DNA of 64,000 nt from positions 6,346,908 through 6,410,907 of the forward strand of contig CM075192.1 in the NCBI GenBank assembly GCA_037577475.1. Direction: 5' to 3'. Numbering within the stretch: position 1 is the first letter of the stretch; every line of letters begins with the position of its first letter. The position numbers were made by a program, and so were the translations under genes. The notes beneath the pieces are model-generated. The model saw nothing but the letters and a program-made list of their open reading frames with translations. It was not told the DNA's origin and ran no database searches. Positions 1 to 12,850 of this stretch are shown here, piece after piece. This DNA is from Chaunax sp. Z400 (Eukaryota; Chordata; Actinopteri; Lophiiformes; Chaunacidae).

Positions 1-603
1 TGTCTGTATTTTGTGGAATTCCTATGAATGATCCCTTTACAGTGCAGGGCAGTCACTGTTCTCGGTTCACCTGTTTCATTAGTGCTCCTCAGACAGGAGA
101 GGGCAGAAGTGAGGCGAGGACGATCTTCTGAGTTTGAGGCCAGGCGTCTCATGGTGTCCTGCAGCTCAGAGCTGGATGTCTGCACCAAAGCGACCGTTGA
201 GAGTTTCCCTGCTGCAGCCTGTGGGGAACAAGGTGAAAATCATTTTCAAAAGGAAAAGAGAAAAAAGCAACATGCAAATCTATGAGTGTCTCTGTCTTGA
301 ATTTTGTACCTGTATACGTTTTTTTTCTTGTATTTGTATGTACTTATGTACTTGTCCCTGCCCTCAGGCTTACTGATTTTTTTCTGATTTTGCTGATGCA
401 TCATGTAGAGGAAAGCAGCATCAGAAAAAGTAAGTACAGGTAACATTACAAGCCTTTAGGTCTTTCACTCTGGAATCATGACCTCTGACAGTCTTAAAAG
501 CAAAGCATTGGCAGAACCTCAAAGTTAATACAATACTGTAATATGATGTGTTTTATGGTATTCTGTCCCACTCTCATATTCTAAATGTCTTAAGATCAAC
601 CAC
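1..603. other. No gene recognised
   Basis: Ordinary AT-rich sequence with short chance frames only. I see no repeat family, exon or signal that I can name. Confidence 0.5.
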
Positions 604-2124
604 AGTACACTACTACCATATTACTATTATAGTATTACTATTATAGTGTACTACTACTATATTACTATTATAGTATTACTATTATAGTGTACTACTACTA
701 TATTACTATTATAGTGTACTACTGCTATATTACTATTATAGTGTACGACTACTATGTTACTATTATAGTGTACTACTACTATATTACTATTATAGTATAC
801 TACTACTACTATGTTACTATTATAGTGTACTACTACTATGTTACTATTATAGTGTACTACTGCTATATTACTATTATAGTGTACTACTACTATATTACTA
901 TTATAGTGCACTACTACTATATTACTATTATAGTGTACTACTGCTATATTACTATTATAGTGTACTACTGCTATGTTACTATTATAGTGTACTACTACTA
1001 TATTACTATTATAGTGTACTACTGCTATATTACTATTATAGTGTACTACTGCTATGTTACTATTATAGTGTACTACTACTATATTACTATTATAGTGTAC
1101 TACTGCTATATTACTATTATAGTGTACTACTGCTATGTTACTATTATAGTGTACTACTGCTATGTTACTATTATAGTGTACTACTGCTATGTTACTATTA
1201 TAGTGTACTACTGCTATGTTACTATTATAGTGTACTACTACTATGTTACTATTATAGTGTACTACTGCTATGTTACTATTATAGTGTACTACTGCTATGT
1301 TACTATTATAGTGTACTACTGCTATATTACTATTATAGTGTACTACTGCTATGTTACTATTATAGTGTACTACTACTATATTACTATTATAGTGTACTAC
1401 TGCTATATTACTATTATAGTGTACTACTACTATATTACTATTATAGTGTACTACTGCTATATTACTATTATAGTGTACTACTGCTATGTTACTATTATAG
1501 TGTACTACTGCTATATTACTATTATAGTGTACTACTGCTATGTTACTATTATAGTGTACTACTGCTATATTACTATTATAGTGTACTACTGCTATGTTAC
1601 TATTATAGTGTACTACTGCTATGTTACTATTATAGTGTACTACTACTATATTACTATTATAGTGTACTACTGCTATGTTACTATTATAGTGTACTACTAC
1701 TATATTACTATTATAGTGTACTACTGCTATATTACTATTATAGTGTACTACTGCTATGTTACTATTATAGTGTACTACTACTATATTACTATTATAGTGT
1801 ACTACTGCTATATTACTATTATAGTGTACTACTGCTATGTTACTATTATAGTGTACTACTGCTATATTACTATTATAGTGTACTACTACTATGTTACTAT
1901 TATAGTGTACTACTGCTATGTTACTATTATAGTGTACTACTACTATATTACTATTATAGTGTACTACTGCTATATTACTATTATAGTGTACTACTGCTAT
2001 GTTACTATTATAGTGTACTACTGCTATATTACTATTATAGTGTACTACTGCTATATTACTATTATAGTGTATTACTGCTATGTTACTATTATAGTGTACT
2101 ACTGCTATGTTACTATTATAGATA
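604..2124. repeat. 27-bp AT-rich minisatellite, about 55 units
   Basis: The unit reads TACTACTRCTATRTTACT then ATTATAGTG, with two A/G variable sites. A 17-bp core (CTATATTACTATTATAG) is a near-palindrome. Units are almost free of indels after the first few, and one has an extra TAC near 805. The period is a multiple of three and the unit has no stop codon in one frame, so a false open frame runs 687-2192. The first few units (604-690) are irregular, with a shortened 18-bp form. Confidence 0.98.
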
Positions 2125-3269
2125 ACTACTGCTTTATTACTTCCAGAAACGGCTCACTGAAGAGTCATTTCCTGTATTCATGTGGCACATAGGTTTCTTC
2201 ACTCCTCACCCCCATCATGAGTCTAGCTTCAGGTCTTGAGCCTCCTCCATCCAAATGGATAAGTGACCATGAGTACAGATCACGACCCATTGTTTTGCAT
2301 CAAAGTCAATAAAGTTAGCCCCACAAATAACTCATTTTCTGAACAATCTATCTCCAAAAGGACATTTTTCAGTCACACTTATCTGCAGAAAAGAGGTTTG
2401 CAGAGAACACATAAAGCTGGCGGATAAAATGTGGAGCAAAATAAGATGCAAGCCTTACATTTCTGACTGCATCTCATGTTGTATGGTCTTAGCATGGACA
2501 AGCAATGTGTTAAAATGAGTCGTGGTTGCTGGGGGAGAGGTTACCACATCCACTCAGGAGACAGGAAGTTTGTACCATTTCATGTCATTGGCACCACTTG
2601 TTATGGTTCATCTTTTGAGAACAAAAAGATCTAAACAGAACAACAAAGCGCTCGAAAGTAAAACCGTATTTCAACATTTATACTGTTTTCAAGAAGTAAA
2701 ACGTAACTTAAAAAATAAAACAGTAGAGCAAAGAGAAGCATACAAGTATGAAAACAAAACAGATGACAATGAAATTAGGACGTGACAAAACACTTTCCAA
2801 AATAAGTGTTTTAAGAACTGATTTAAAGGCTGCAGCAGAGGTGGTCAGGGATTCTCAGGGAGGGATTTCTTTAGCTTCAGTGTCTACAGATAAACAAACG
2901 TGTAGCACTGCTACCATGGTGAATTTCATCATGGAAAGACAGAAGCTTATTATTGATTGATAATGACTGAAGGACACATAGCTACAGTATGATCCCATGT
3001 GCCTGGGCCCTCTTGCAGAGAGGAATGTAAGTTAAATGTTTATTAGGATTTACCAATAATATCCTCAAGTATTATCATGAAAACAACAACAGTTAGTCAA
3101 CATAAAATACAAGCTTAAAGTGCTCATATCCCCATTATGTTTTTCATATTGTATTAAACTAACTTCAAGTTTTAAGACTCTATGTGAAGCCGTTTCAGGT
3201 AATGTGTGATCAATAAATTGTTAATTGCTGTTAATTGCAATTCTTTTTAATTGCATATTTGAGAAAATG

Positions 3270-3270
<1 letters not shown>
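2125..3270. other. Intergenic, no gene recognised
   Basis: Unique-looking sequence after the minisatellite. Open frames of 70-87 codons show no family motif. Confidence 0.45.

Positions 3271-3304
<34 letters not shown>
3271..3304. repeat. (TCAA)n microsatellite
   Basis: About eight uninterrupted TCAA units, then degenerate ATTCAATCTATC. Confidence 0.95.
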
Positions 3305-3307
<3 letters not shown>

Positions 3308-3394
3308 CAATCTATCAGTAGATAGATAAAATTCCCAAAATATCAAAAGGCACTTCTCCAGTACATGAAGAGGTACCTATCCCCCCCCAAAACA

Positions 3395-3399
3395 CGGGC

Positions 3400-3463
<64 letters not shown>

Positions 3464-3576
3464 ACACACACACACACACACGCACTCACACACACACAAA
3501 CATGCAAACACACACACACGCACACACACACACACACACACGCACACACACCACACACATGCACACACACACAAAC
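3395..3576. repeat. Compound (CA)n microsatellite
   Basis: About 180 bp of CA repeats interrupted by CTCA, CGCA and CATG units. It produces false His/Thr and Cys/Val frames on the two strands. Confidence 0.98.
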
Positions 3577-5059
3577 AATCACTTATAAAATATATTAATC
3601 ATCGTCATAATATTGTGTGTGTTATATGTAATGTATGTAATAACATACATACAAAAATACATTTGAAGTGTGACATAATACCAAGATGTTGACATAAATT
3701 AATCCAAGACTAAAAATCCAAGTTTATGTCATGTCACCATGGATACAGCACCATGTGTTTGCTTGCTTTCATTTCTCTTTTCTCTTTCCCCTGTATGTAA
3801 TGCAAGTAGTGTTCAATTCTGCAGCAAACATACAGACACAGTTTTATTCTACAAAATAATGCTGTTCATCTTTCACATGTTTGCAAACTCTCTTTCTATA
3901 AACATTTGTAAAAGCAGCCATATCTTGAAGTTGCCCTCACTTTTCAAAATGCAGAAACAGACGTGTTAGTTTTTTAGTGATTGTTTGATTTGCTTATTTA
4001 AACCTCATTCTGTTTGGACAATTAAAGTTACTAAATTATGCATTCATTCATGTTCATTAGGTCTAAAGGACCACAGCTGAACATTTCAAACTAATGAGAT
4101 GTCAAAATATCTCTGTAGGCAGCAGGACATGCTTCAACAGAGTTTATGCAAGTAAGGAAGGGAAGGTATTCTGTGAAGAGTTGGGTCATCTTAAAGCTGA
4201 AGTTACTGTTGCATGGACCTGTCAAAACACTGACGTGTGCAGAAGAACATCAGAAGTGAGACACACTGATATAAAAACAACTTGGTATCCTAAAAAGTAT
4301 GGAACTTTACATTGAAGGCATTTGTGGAGAATTACTGTTGATCTAAAACTGCCACATTAAAAGTCCACTGTCAGACATGACACAAGACTGATTCCTGGAA
4401 TCTGCTGGCAGACTGTGAAGACAGGGTTTATTTTACACTGCTTTTATTTTATTGGAATGTGTTTTCTCAGCCCTTTGGTTTGTGTGTGTGTGTATTTAAT
4501 GAAGAGAATGGGGGAAAAGGTTTGGCTTAATCCCCTGGCAACTACAGTAGCTGTTTCCTACATTGTGTCCATGGTGAGTGAAATGGAAAGGCTGCAACAA
4601 TAAAAGAGTCCGAATTTGCATTTGATCTATTTTAGAGGCAATGCTGTGAATGAAATTCAGTGCAAAAAAGTTCCTAAACAGCAAAAGGCACCACTTCAGT
4701 TCTTGGTTGTTGTGTGAAGAAAGTCTTGCATAAAAAATATGAAACGGTTTTGGAGTTGGCTGGAACTCATTCTTGTATCCCCCTCCTCACGTCATTCACG
4801 GTGGAGGATAATAACTCTATTAATATACAAATAGACATGAGTATTGTTTTAAGGAACTCACACAAGTTCAAATAAGAAAATTCAGCACTCAAGGGAAAAC
4901 AAACTTTGACCCTGGTTCATTAAACTGATTCATTCATCAAAATCTGAATGTAAAACCACATCTATGATTCCTCCTAACAACCAAATCATGGTTCAACCTA
5001 CATGAATCTAATTCAGCTGTACTTTTAATCTCCACGGTCCAACATTGTTGCAACCTATG
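3577..5059. other. Intergenic, no gene recognised
   Basis: No exon or transposon is recognised. Short frames at 3739, 4094 and 4415 have no family resemblance. Confidence 0.45.
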
Positions 5060-5345
5060 TCTCACAACCAGAAGGTCCTGGGTTCAAATCCCACTGAGGA
5101 CCTGGGACTTTTCTGTATGGAGTCTCCATGTTCTCCCCTTGTCTGCGTCGGTTCCCTCCGGGTTCTCCGGCTTCCTTCCACCACCAAAAACATGTAATAG
5201 AGGTGAATTGCTGACTCTAAATTGACCGTAGGTGTGAATGTGAGTGTGAATGGTTGTTTGTCTTTCTAAGTGGTCCTGTGATGAACTGGTGACTTGTCCA
5301 GTGTGAACCCCCGCCTAGGATAGCATCAGGAGCATCTCAGATGAC
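5060..5345 (+). mobile_element. Fish SINE-like interspersed repeat
   Basis: GGTTCAAATCC at 5091 is a Pol III B-box-like motif. It is followed by the widespread fish block containing CATGTTCTCCCC, GGTTCTCCGGCTTCCT and ACTCTAAATTGACCGTAGG. A second copy lies reversed at 33305-33592. Assignment rests on recognising the shared block; the family name is not assigned. Confidence 0.75.
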
Positions 5346-5431
5346 CACACCTAAACACCACTCCTTCACTTTCACATCCACCGCTTCCTGTGGCAACTGA
5401 AGAGAGCAACTTTATGACCCATCCTTACCAC

Positions 5432-6195
5432 TAAGGATGCATTGATACAATACCAGTATCAGGTATTGGTCCGATACTGAAATTGTGTACTCGTACCCAC
5501 ACTATAAAAATTACTCCGATACCACTGCAACCGATATCAGTTTATGGTAACGTATCATTAAATTCTGTTAGATGAAGAGGTAGGAGGAGTGGTGTGGAAA
5601 TATTTTAAACAAAGTGATGATGACAAAAGTAAAGCAGACAAACTGTTCTCTGCTACAATGTGGAGACGATGTGTGAAAAATAGCTCCTTAAATTCAAGTA
5701 GTAATAGCGAGTTCAAGGAGTTTGCTAATGCAAGCAGTGGGAAAAAGCCACAAACAGGCCAAGTATGAGAATCCCAGCCTTCACTAGATCACAGACACTT
5801 TAGTACCAAAGGTGTACGACACCATGAAAAAACACATCAGCTGCCTGCTACACAGCATTTCAGACTTCTAATAGTGTTCGCCCAGTGTCTCTCTTCAGTA
5901 AAACTGAGCAGTGGATTGATGAGGATTTTACACCACAGTCGTCCTCCATGCAGAGCAGTTTAGGGGTCTACATATAGATAGCGTTGTTCTCCAGGTCAAG
6001 GTGATGAGTGATGCTGGACTTCCTAGTGTCACTCACACCCTCCAGCTGGCTGTTAATGATTTAAAGACCAACATGCCCAGGGGTGCACAGATGGGCACAA
6101 GTACATCTGCTCACTGTGTCAGTCGGACACGAGCAATGACTGACTCTGAGCTACTTTTTGTCTTTTTGCCAGATAGAGTCAACATAGAGTAGTTA
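5432..6195 (+). mobile_element. hAT transposon relic with transposase fragments
   Basis: It opens with TAAGGATGCATTGATACAAT and CAGTATCAGGTATTGGTCCG, the usual terminus of a fish hAT family. Broken frames read WKYFKQSDDDKSKADKLF (BED-finger region), KTEQWIDEDFTPQSS and VMSDAGLPSVTHTLQLAVND, which match hAT transposase blocks. Stops and frameshifts interrupt it. The right boundary is uncertain. Confidence 0.7.
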
Positions 6196-6686
6196 GAGTC
6201 AACAGCCTTTACATCCCTGATCAAAACCTGGCACCTGTATTACCCACAAATCAACCCCCATGCGGTGGGAGATTCAAATGTGTTATGGTTTTAGAAACAG
6301 GTTTGTGACACAGATGCTTTGCACAGCGGACGCATACCGATACCTGGGCAGTGCCTGGGCATGCCTCAGTGTTTACAGGTGATGAAAGCATGAAAAGACA
6401 GGAAGGACAGAAGAAGAAGCACACAGAAAGGCAGGACGGTGAGCAAAAGAGGCCTAATAATAATGAAGGTAAACCACAAATTAAACAGCCCAACTCCTCT
6501 ATCACATTATGTTTGTCTGACATGTATTATGTCTTATCATGTACATTCTTCTACTGAAACACAAACGTCTGAGTAAACAGTACAGCCCACAGACTGGATT
6601 AGGGGTAGAGTTCACTTTGACCGGCACATGGCTTTGGATATATGAATCCACCTAACAGGCAAATGACGAACAACTGAACAAACAGA

Positions 6687-6712
6687 GCACACACACACAC
6701 ACACACACACAC
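6687..6712. repeat. (AC)n microsatellite
   Basis: Thirteen uninterrupted AC units. Confidence 0.95.
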
Positions 6713-8375
6713 AGCAGCAGCATTTCACAATGCGAGTTCTTTAACAACACTCCTGTCAAACAAGGAAATAAAAGAAACACCTCTTTTGAGTCTCCTGTCA
6801 CACGTTACATATGCTCAAACACAGCAGACAGAGGCAGTAACGTCTGCTACTCTACATTACCATGTGGTTTACAGTATCTGCTGAACATCGGTGCTCCGGC
6901 TCTCATAATCCAGGCACTGTTTTGGAATAATCCCTGAGTGCAGCAGGCTGCTGGGAAACACACTGACACAGAGCCAGCAACTCTTCCCATAGCTGTTATC
7001 ACACTCCCTGTTTTCCTCCTCCCTCTTTCTTACATTTCCCTCCCCCCTTTCTCTCAGCAGATAGCCAGTCAGCAGGTCTGTCTTCCTGACAAGCCAAAGC
7101 TGTGCATCAGCAAGCGGTGGCAGCTATCCACGGGACACCTCACTGCCTGTGGGAGAAATCAAAGTCATTACAGTTTCATTTTCGTTTTGAATGGGATCTT
7201 ATTGGATGTTTTAAGTCTACCAGCTGAGTTTATGCTTCATGCACACGCCTCAAAATACAGTACCTGTAGAAACTGACAGTGTTTCTACCTTTAGTTTTAT
7301 TCGCTTTAGACTGTACAACACTAACCTCGCAATAAATCCTTCACTTCCTCTGCATGCCTACATGCCTTTTTCTCCACTGTACCGTTCCTATGCACTGACC
7401 AAAGCCACACTGTAGAGGACTAAGATGGTAATGAGAGGGCAAGGAGGAAAAGGAGGGAGAAGGGAGTGTGTGAGAGGAGTTTAGCTGACAGAAAACAGAA
7501 CATTTGAGCCACAACTGGTGACGTGCAACAGCAAGAACTACACTGTCTTCAATTGTGATATTATTATTATTGTATGTGTGCTGTCATTAAGTCCAGCTGT
7601 TTTCATTTCAAAGCCTCCAGACTCCTACAAAAGCTGATTGAGTTTCCGATTAGAACCGACTGTCTGATGATGTCAAAATCATTGTAAATATAGTATATAT
7701 AGAGAAATGTATAGGGATGGAAACAAGTCTAATCCATAGTTGTTGTGGGATTCTGTTGATTGGTTGAGTTATATTTAGGGATGTGTCATTAGCAGAGCTG
7801 TTCTGCTGCTGTCACTCTAAATGTTTGTGTAGATCTTCATTCATCCAGGTTATGGGAATCCTAAGAGGTTTTAATTAAGTAGAAATCAACTAGACTCCTT
7901 TTTTAGTTTGAAGACGTTTTCTTCCGTTATAAGTAAGTGACGTGGATTTCCAGGTAGTTAACCTCCTGTGAGGTCATTAACACGTTGTGGGTCAATGAGG
8001 TCACAAGTGGTTTGTTTACCGACTCGAACATCATGTGAGTCGTTAGTGTCACATGACTAAAGGTGGGAATGGTGGTGGGGAAGGATGTAAGGGCTACATT
8101 TGGCTGATAGGTGATGGCATAATCCACCACCCCCTGTTTAGACATGGCCGTTTCAAATTAATGATCTTATAATATATATATAATATATTTAAAGCCCTTT
8201 TTCACAGCCTGTTTGAAGCTGTTTACCACATTGTAAACGATACAAGATGTCTCAGTGTGTTTCCATGCACTTTTGGAGTGTTGGACGAATTCTCAACAAC
8301 AGATGAGTAACTTCATAACATTATGCTTAATCATATGCATATGATCTCCCCACTGTTGGTCCTTTTCATTTGTTG
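6713..8375. other. Intergenic, mostly unassigned
   Basis: No gene is recognised. The 112-codon frame at 6938-7276 has no motif. The segment 7830-8150 resembles interspersed fish sequence with GGATTTCCAGGTAGTTAACC but could not be assigned to a family. Confidence 0.4.
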
Positions 8376-8600
8376 ATCATGAACAGCTCTCTGATATTTG
8401 CCAACTTCCAGAGCTGTTTCAAACAAGCAGTTATTCAACGAATTCTTAAAAAACAAATCTGGATCCTTTATCCCTCAACAGTTTTCCAATTTCTAAATCG
8501 TTCTTATACAAAGAACTTTCTTAAACTCATCTTGATTTTATGCAACAAAGCAACATTTATAGTTGCTTTAAATGAGGTTTTACAGCCCACGATAGTTTAG
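8376..8600 (+). mobile_element. LINE reverse-transcriptase fragment (L2/Rex1-like)
   Basis: The frame reads NSSLIFANFQSCFKQAVIQRILKKQ, matching the SLxxGxxPxxFKxAxVxPxLKKP block at the start of L2-type reverse transcriptases. The rest is degenerate. Confidence 0.6.
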
Positions 8601-9340
8601 AGCAGAGGCTACTGATTAGCGGCCCACGGGTCAAATCCAGACCATGAAGTCTTTTGTCAGGAAAAAAGATGAACATGTGCCGCTGGCATGACACGGCCGG
8701 CTGATTTGGGCCAGTGGCCCCGCATGAACCTGCTGTAATAATATAAATAATAACAAACTTTACTTGTATAGCAAAGCTTATCAAAACATAGTTACAAAGA
8801 ACTTTACACACATAGTCAAAATAAGAATGATAAAAACATAAGTGAAAAGTCCATTCTGTTTTCCCCATTTAACCTTGATACTGTAGGAGAAATGTCATCA
8901 AGGGTAGTCTGACATGTTCTATTAAAATGTTCTAGCAGCTCAGTGACAGAGGGATCCCTCTGCTCAGGGTTATTTAGGGCGAGAGGTAGCTAAGAGCTTC
9001 TGGCAGAAACTGCCGGCTGACTTGGAATTAAAAAGGAGAGAGAGAGGATAGTGGCAGGAAGTGGGAGCAACGTATGGAAAATCCCATCCATGCAGTCAGA
9101 GACAATAAACTGAAGTACTTCAATATGATTTACAGAAACGCCATCAGACAGCATAAGGTCAGGTCATGGAAGGTCTGAGTTTGTTGTTCTTCTAGGCTGC
9201 TTTGAAGCTTTATTATCTGAAAGTTTATTTCCCTGATGTGTTTTTTAAACTTCCAGTCTTTCCATGGAATCTTTTGCCCTTTTGGTTCCCATCTCTGTTT
9301 CAGTCATCTATGTCTTTGATCCTTTCCCTCTTCCTCTGTG
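8601..9340. other. Intergenic, repeat-like pieces
   Basis: AATAATAACAAACTTTACTT near 8747, then ACTTTACACACATAG, resembles a common fish dispersed repeat. Nothing else is recognised. Confidence 0.35.
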
Positions 9341-9342
9341 AC

Positions 9343-9374
<32 letters not shown>

Positions 9375-9389
9375 GTTTCTATACATATA

Positions 9390-9424
<35 letters not shown>

Positions 9425-9442
9425 TTATATGTATATGTATAT
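9341..9442. repeat. (TATG)n/(TA)n microsatellite
   Basis: Alternating ATATGT and TATATA units over about 100 bp. Confidence 0.95.
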
Positions 9443-12059
9443 GTGTCTGCCTCTAGTTTCCCTCTTCATTTTACCTCCACTGTGAGTTTCTGATTGTCTC
9501 CACCCGCCTCTCACTGTCTCCTCCTCCCTGTGCCACCTGCTTCCCAATGACTCATTCCCAGTGTATTTCAGTCTGTGTGTTCCTGTGTTTCGTTGCCAGT
9601 CAATTGTAGATGTGTGTCTCACGTTCTGCTTCTTTCCCTTGTATTCCCAGTGTTTGGCTGTAAGTTCAAAATATTTCATTGTAAGTTTGTTTCTTGTGTT
9701 TTTTACTAGTTTCCTCAGTTATGTAACTCCACCTGCCTTTGCTTATTGGAATATATTATTTCTATTATTAATTTTTGTTCACTGCATTGGATTTGTTACC
9801 CTGGCTTTAAGTATAATTGTTTTGGACCTCCTGAATTCATCCATGCACCTTTTTATGGACTTATTATTGACATCCCCTTATGGATTCTGGTTGTCTGATA
9901 ATTTGGATTATTTGTTTATTAAATCACTGAACTGCGTCCTATTTGTCCCAGCCCCTTGTATCTGTACCCTTGTATCATTTGGGTCCTCACTCTTAATTTA
10001 GTTGAAACTTACTCACAAAGGTAAATAAAGTCAGGAGTAAAACAGGACAAGGAAGGGCAGCAAAGGTGTGTATTAAAATCAGCAAGGACTGTCGTAATTG
10101 TTCATAACTATAGTGCAGGGCACTCTCAAAACATGCCTGTTCAGAATTGGCCTTTTCTTGGCCTGTGGTGTTGCTGGTTGCAGCTTTCTTCTATGTTAGT
10201 AACGTTATATCCAGCATCCAGCAGCAAAAGTGATCTGCAGTCAATGAGTCAGGTGAAAACTGCCTGTGGACGTAGTTGAGGACATGCTGGACTCAATCTG
10301 AAACCTCACTGCTGCACAAAGACCTCTTCGTCTGCTTAGTCAAAGGTCGGTGAAGCCTGAGTCAGTCTGCAGAACCCTGAACTTGGGGATCAGTATTTGT
10401 ACTTAAGTATTTGACTTGAAACTAACTGGAGTATGGAGTTAAAATGACTGACATATATATATTTTTTGCATAAGTATGGGGCAAAGAAAACAACTGAAAC
10501 GATTAACAGACTGTAACAACAGTTGAAGTCATTTCCTTGTGTATGCACAACTACTAAACAGAACATCTCCTCTGATTTCCTGATATAGTATGCTGTGATG
10601 AGGCATTTCCAATTTGCAGAGCTGACAGTAAACCACAATGATGGATCTCTGTTTAAAATCCCCCCACACTTTATGGACGAGGAGCAAAAATGACTGGTGA
10701 TGAACAAATTTTCAGGAAATTAAAACCAGTAAGTGACTACTCATCAGAAATATGTTCCGCATGTTAAAAACATAAAGTGGACAGTCTGTCTGCCGTCTCT
10801 GCAACGCACCGGTGTTTTCACTTCAAGCACAGCTCTCATGCAGAGCAGTTGTACTGCTGTGATAAGAGCTCACAGAGCAGAGCAAATTCGACACTGCACT
10901 TCTTCGAGCCCACAGCAACTCACATGTCAGGGTTGAAGTAGATCAGATGAACGGTTCTTCAGGTAGGCAAAAGAATACAGACAGACAAGACAGAGATTCC
11001 TGGCATTATAGTTTGATGAAGGGAATTGTAAACCAGTAGAACAGGCATTACTCGAGACACACCATTTCATTACTGCACTTCATTATAAAAAGGAGGGGTC
11101 TTATTACATAACAGCCTCCAGCTGTCAACTGCCCCTCCCCCAAACCCCACACCCCACACCCCTTCATCTCTGTCTCTTCATGTTTCACCTGTACTGTTAA
11201 GGTAATGTAAATACAGTGGAAGTGCTGCCTATTCCAGCTCCGCCCTTGAGACATTGCTCATCTCTTCCATAATATATGACAGGCACGCAAATGCAAAATC
11301 TAAAACCAGGGAGATCTGCATATGACTGAATATTCAAATCATATACGTACTTATAAATAAGACTAAAATCCCCAGCAGCTGCCACTAAAAGCAGCAATGT
11401 TTATGAAACCCATTATAACTTTGTAAAACCAACAGTATATGGTTCACTCCCACTTCAAGCTGTTTATGTCCGGGTGTTTGCAGGTGAGAAAGCAGGAAGG
11501 GTTTGACTTTCTTTCTTTAGCTCTCTTTTTTGTGTCTACAATGGAGTGCAGGAAAGTAAAGCTAATCATGAAGTGTTTTGCCCTGATTCTGAAGAGCTGG
11601 CCAGAAAATGTTATTCTCTGCTGAGTCTGTCATGACCAGATTCAGCCAATGAGAAATCCTATTCATCATTGTTAACCAGGCCTCCGAGTGGAAAATGAAA
11701 AATACTCAGCTTCATTTGTGTTTATTTTTAACTTCAGAGCTCCAGCCTTTATCCTCTGCCACTGAGAGGCCCTGGGTGACCTTTATAATAGCATGAGAGT
11801 ATAGGTGCAGGTCTAATGGAATGAGTAGTCCTCCATTTTTTTTAAATTCTGTTGCAGATTTTTTTTTAAAGAATTCTGATCACAGGTGTGCAAACCCCTG
11901 TTTAAAATGTTGATCAACCGAACTGGGATTCTGTGAGCTGCTACACTGCCTGATCTCCTTGGCATCATGTCTCATATGAGCGTGTCTTCAAGCCCTTCTA
12001 ACAAAATTCCGAACCAAGTTTTTATTTGAAGCACTGCATTGTTTTGGGTCTCATTTAGT
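9443..12059. other. Intergenic, no gene recognised
   Basis: The longest frame (9561-10001, 146 codons) is hydrophobic T-rich chance translation with no motif. At 10885-10935, ACTGCACTTCTTCGAGCCCA with AGCAACTCACATGTCAGG is a diverged copy of part of the palindrome arm at 22895-22940. Confidence 0.45.
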
Positions 12060-12850
12060 TTCTATTGCAAACAGCTATATTTTATTGTGAACAGCTTTCC
12101 ACTGGTCGTGTCCCGGATAACTTTAAAACTGTCTTTGTCCAAGCAATCCTTAAAAAACCTGGGCTTGATCCTAATTATCGACTAATTTCAGAGCTGCCTT
12201 TATCACTAAGATTTTCCTGAAAAACTGTCAAAGCACCAGTGGAGAACAATAATATCTTTGGTCAGTATCACAGCATCGAGGCAACCCTCCTCAAAGAGAG
12301 CATATCTGGTACGACATTAAACTGGTTCTCTTCTGTCAGATAGGACATTTTGTGTTTCCATTAATAATTCCATGTTTTGTTTTATCCCATATTTTCCCAC
12401 AGGACCAGTCTTTGTTCTCTGTGCTCCCCCTGATCTGTAGATCTAGTATCCCTTTTCATTTTTACTGGGATGACACACAGTTGTATCTACTGGATCTGTT
12501 AAGCCCACTGACCTCAGTATGCTATAGGTTCCCAGCACAGGAGTGTGTGACTGATATTAAAAACTTGGATGATGTTAACTCCAACTCCATTCTATTATGA
12601 AAGAAATGTGTATGGCTAAACAGAAACTGCTATATACTGGTTATCTGTCACAGCTTATTAAACCAGTTGCAAGAAATATTGGCGTCCTCTTTGATGGCAA
12701 TGTACTGTAGGTTATGAGCAACATACAAATAAACTTGTCCAATCATGTCTTTACTGCATCAGAATTATTGCTCCTTCTCCTCCAAATGACCTTTTTAACC
12801 TGGCCACTCTACGCTAGTGGCTGACCTCTAAGCTGTGTTGTCATCTGGTG
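12060..12850 (+). mobile_element. LINE reverse-transcriptase relic (L2/Rex1-like)
   Basis: Broken frames read GRVPDNFKTVFVQAILKKPG with LDPNYR, then ELPL and GQYHSIEATLLKE (the usual FRxxHSTETAL), then ISFHFY-type catalytic region as IPFHFYWDDTQLYLL near 12450-12500. The usual YADD is YWDD here. Several stops and deletions make it dead. Confidence 0.8.

Noticed and set aside
687..2192. 501-codon open frame (YYCYVTIIV repeats)
   Set aside because: It is a translation of a 27-bp non-coding minisatellite whose period is a multiple of three. The other strand is open too, and there is no codon-level sign of selection.
3343..3598. His/Thr and Cys/Val repeat proteins on the two strands
   Set aside because: Translations of a CA microsatellite.
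5091..5101. tRNA gene suggested by the B-box GGTTCAAATCC
   Set aside because: No cloverleaf or matching A box could be drawn; it is part of a dispersed SINE-like repeat.
9561..10001. 146-codon hydrophobic frame
   Set aside because: T-rich sequence giving chance Phe/Leu runs; no motif, no splice context, no homologue recognised.
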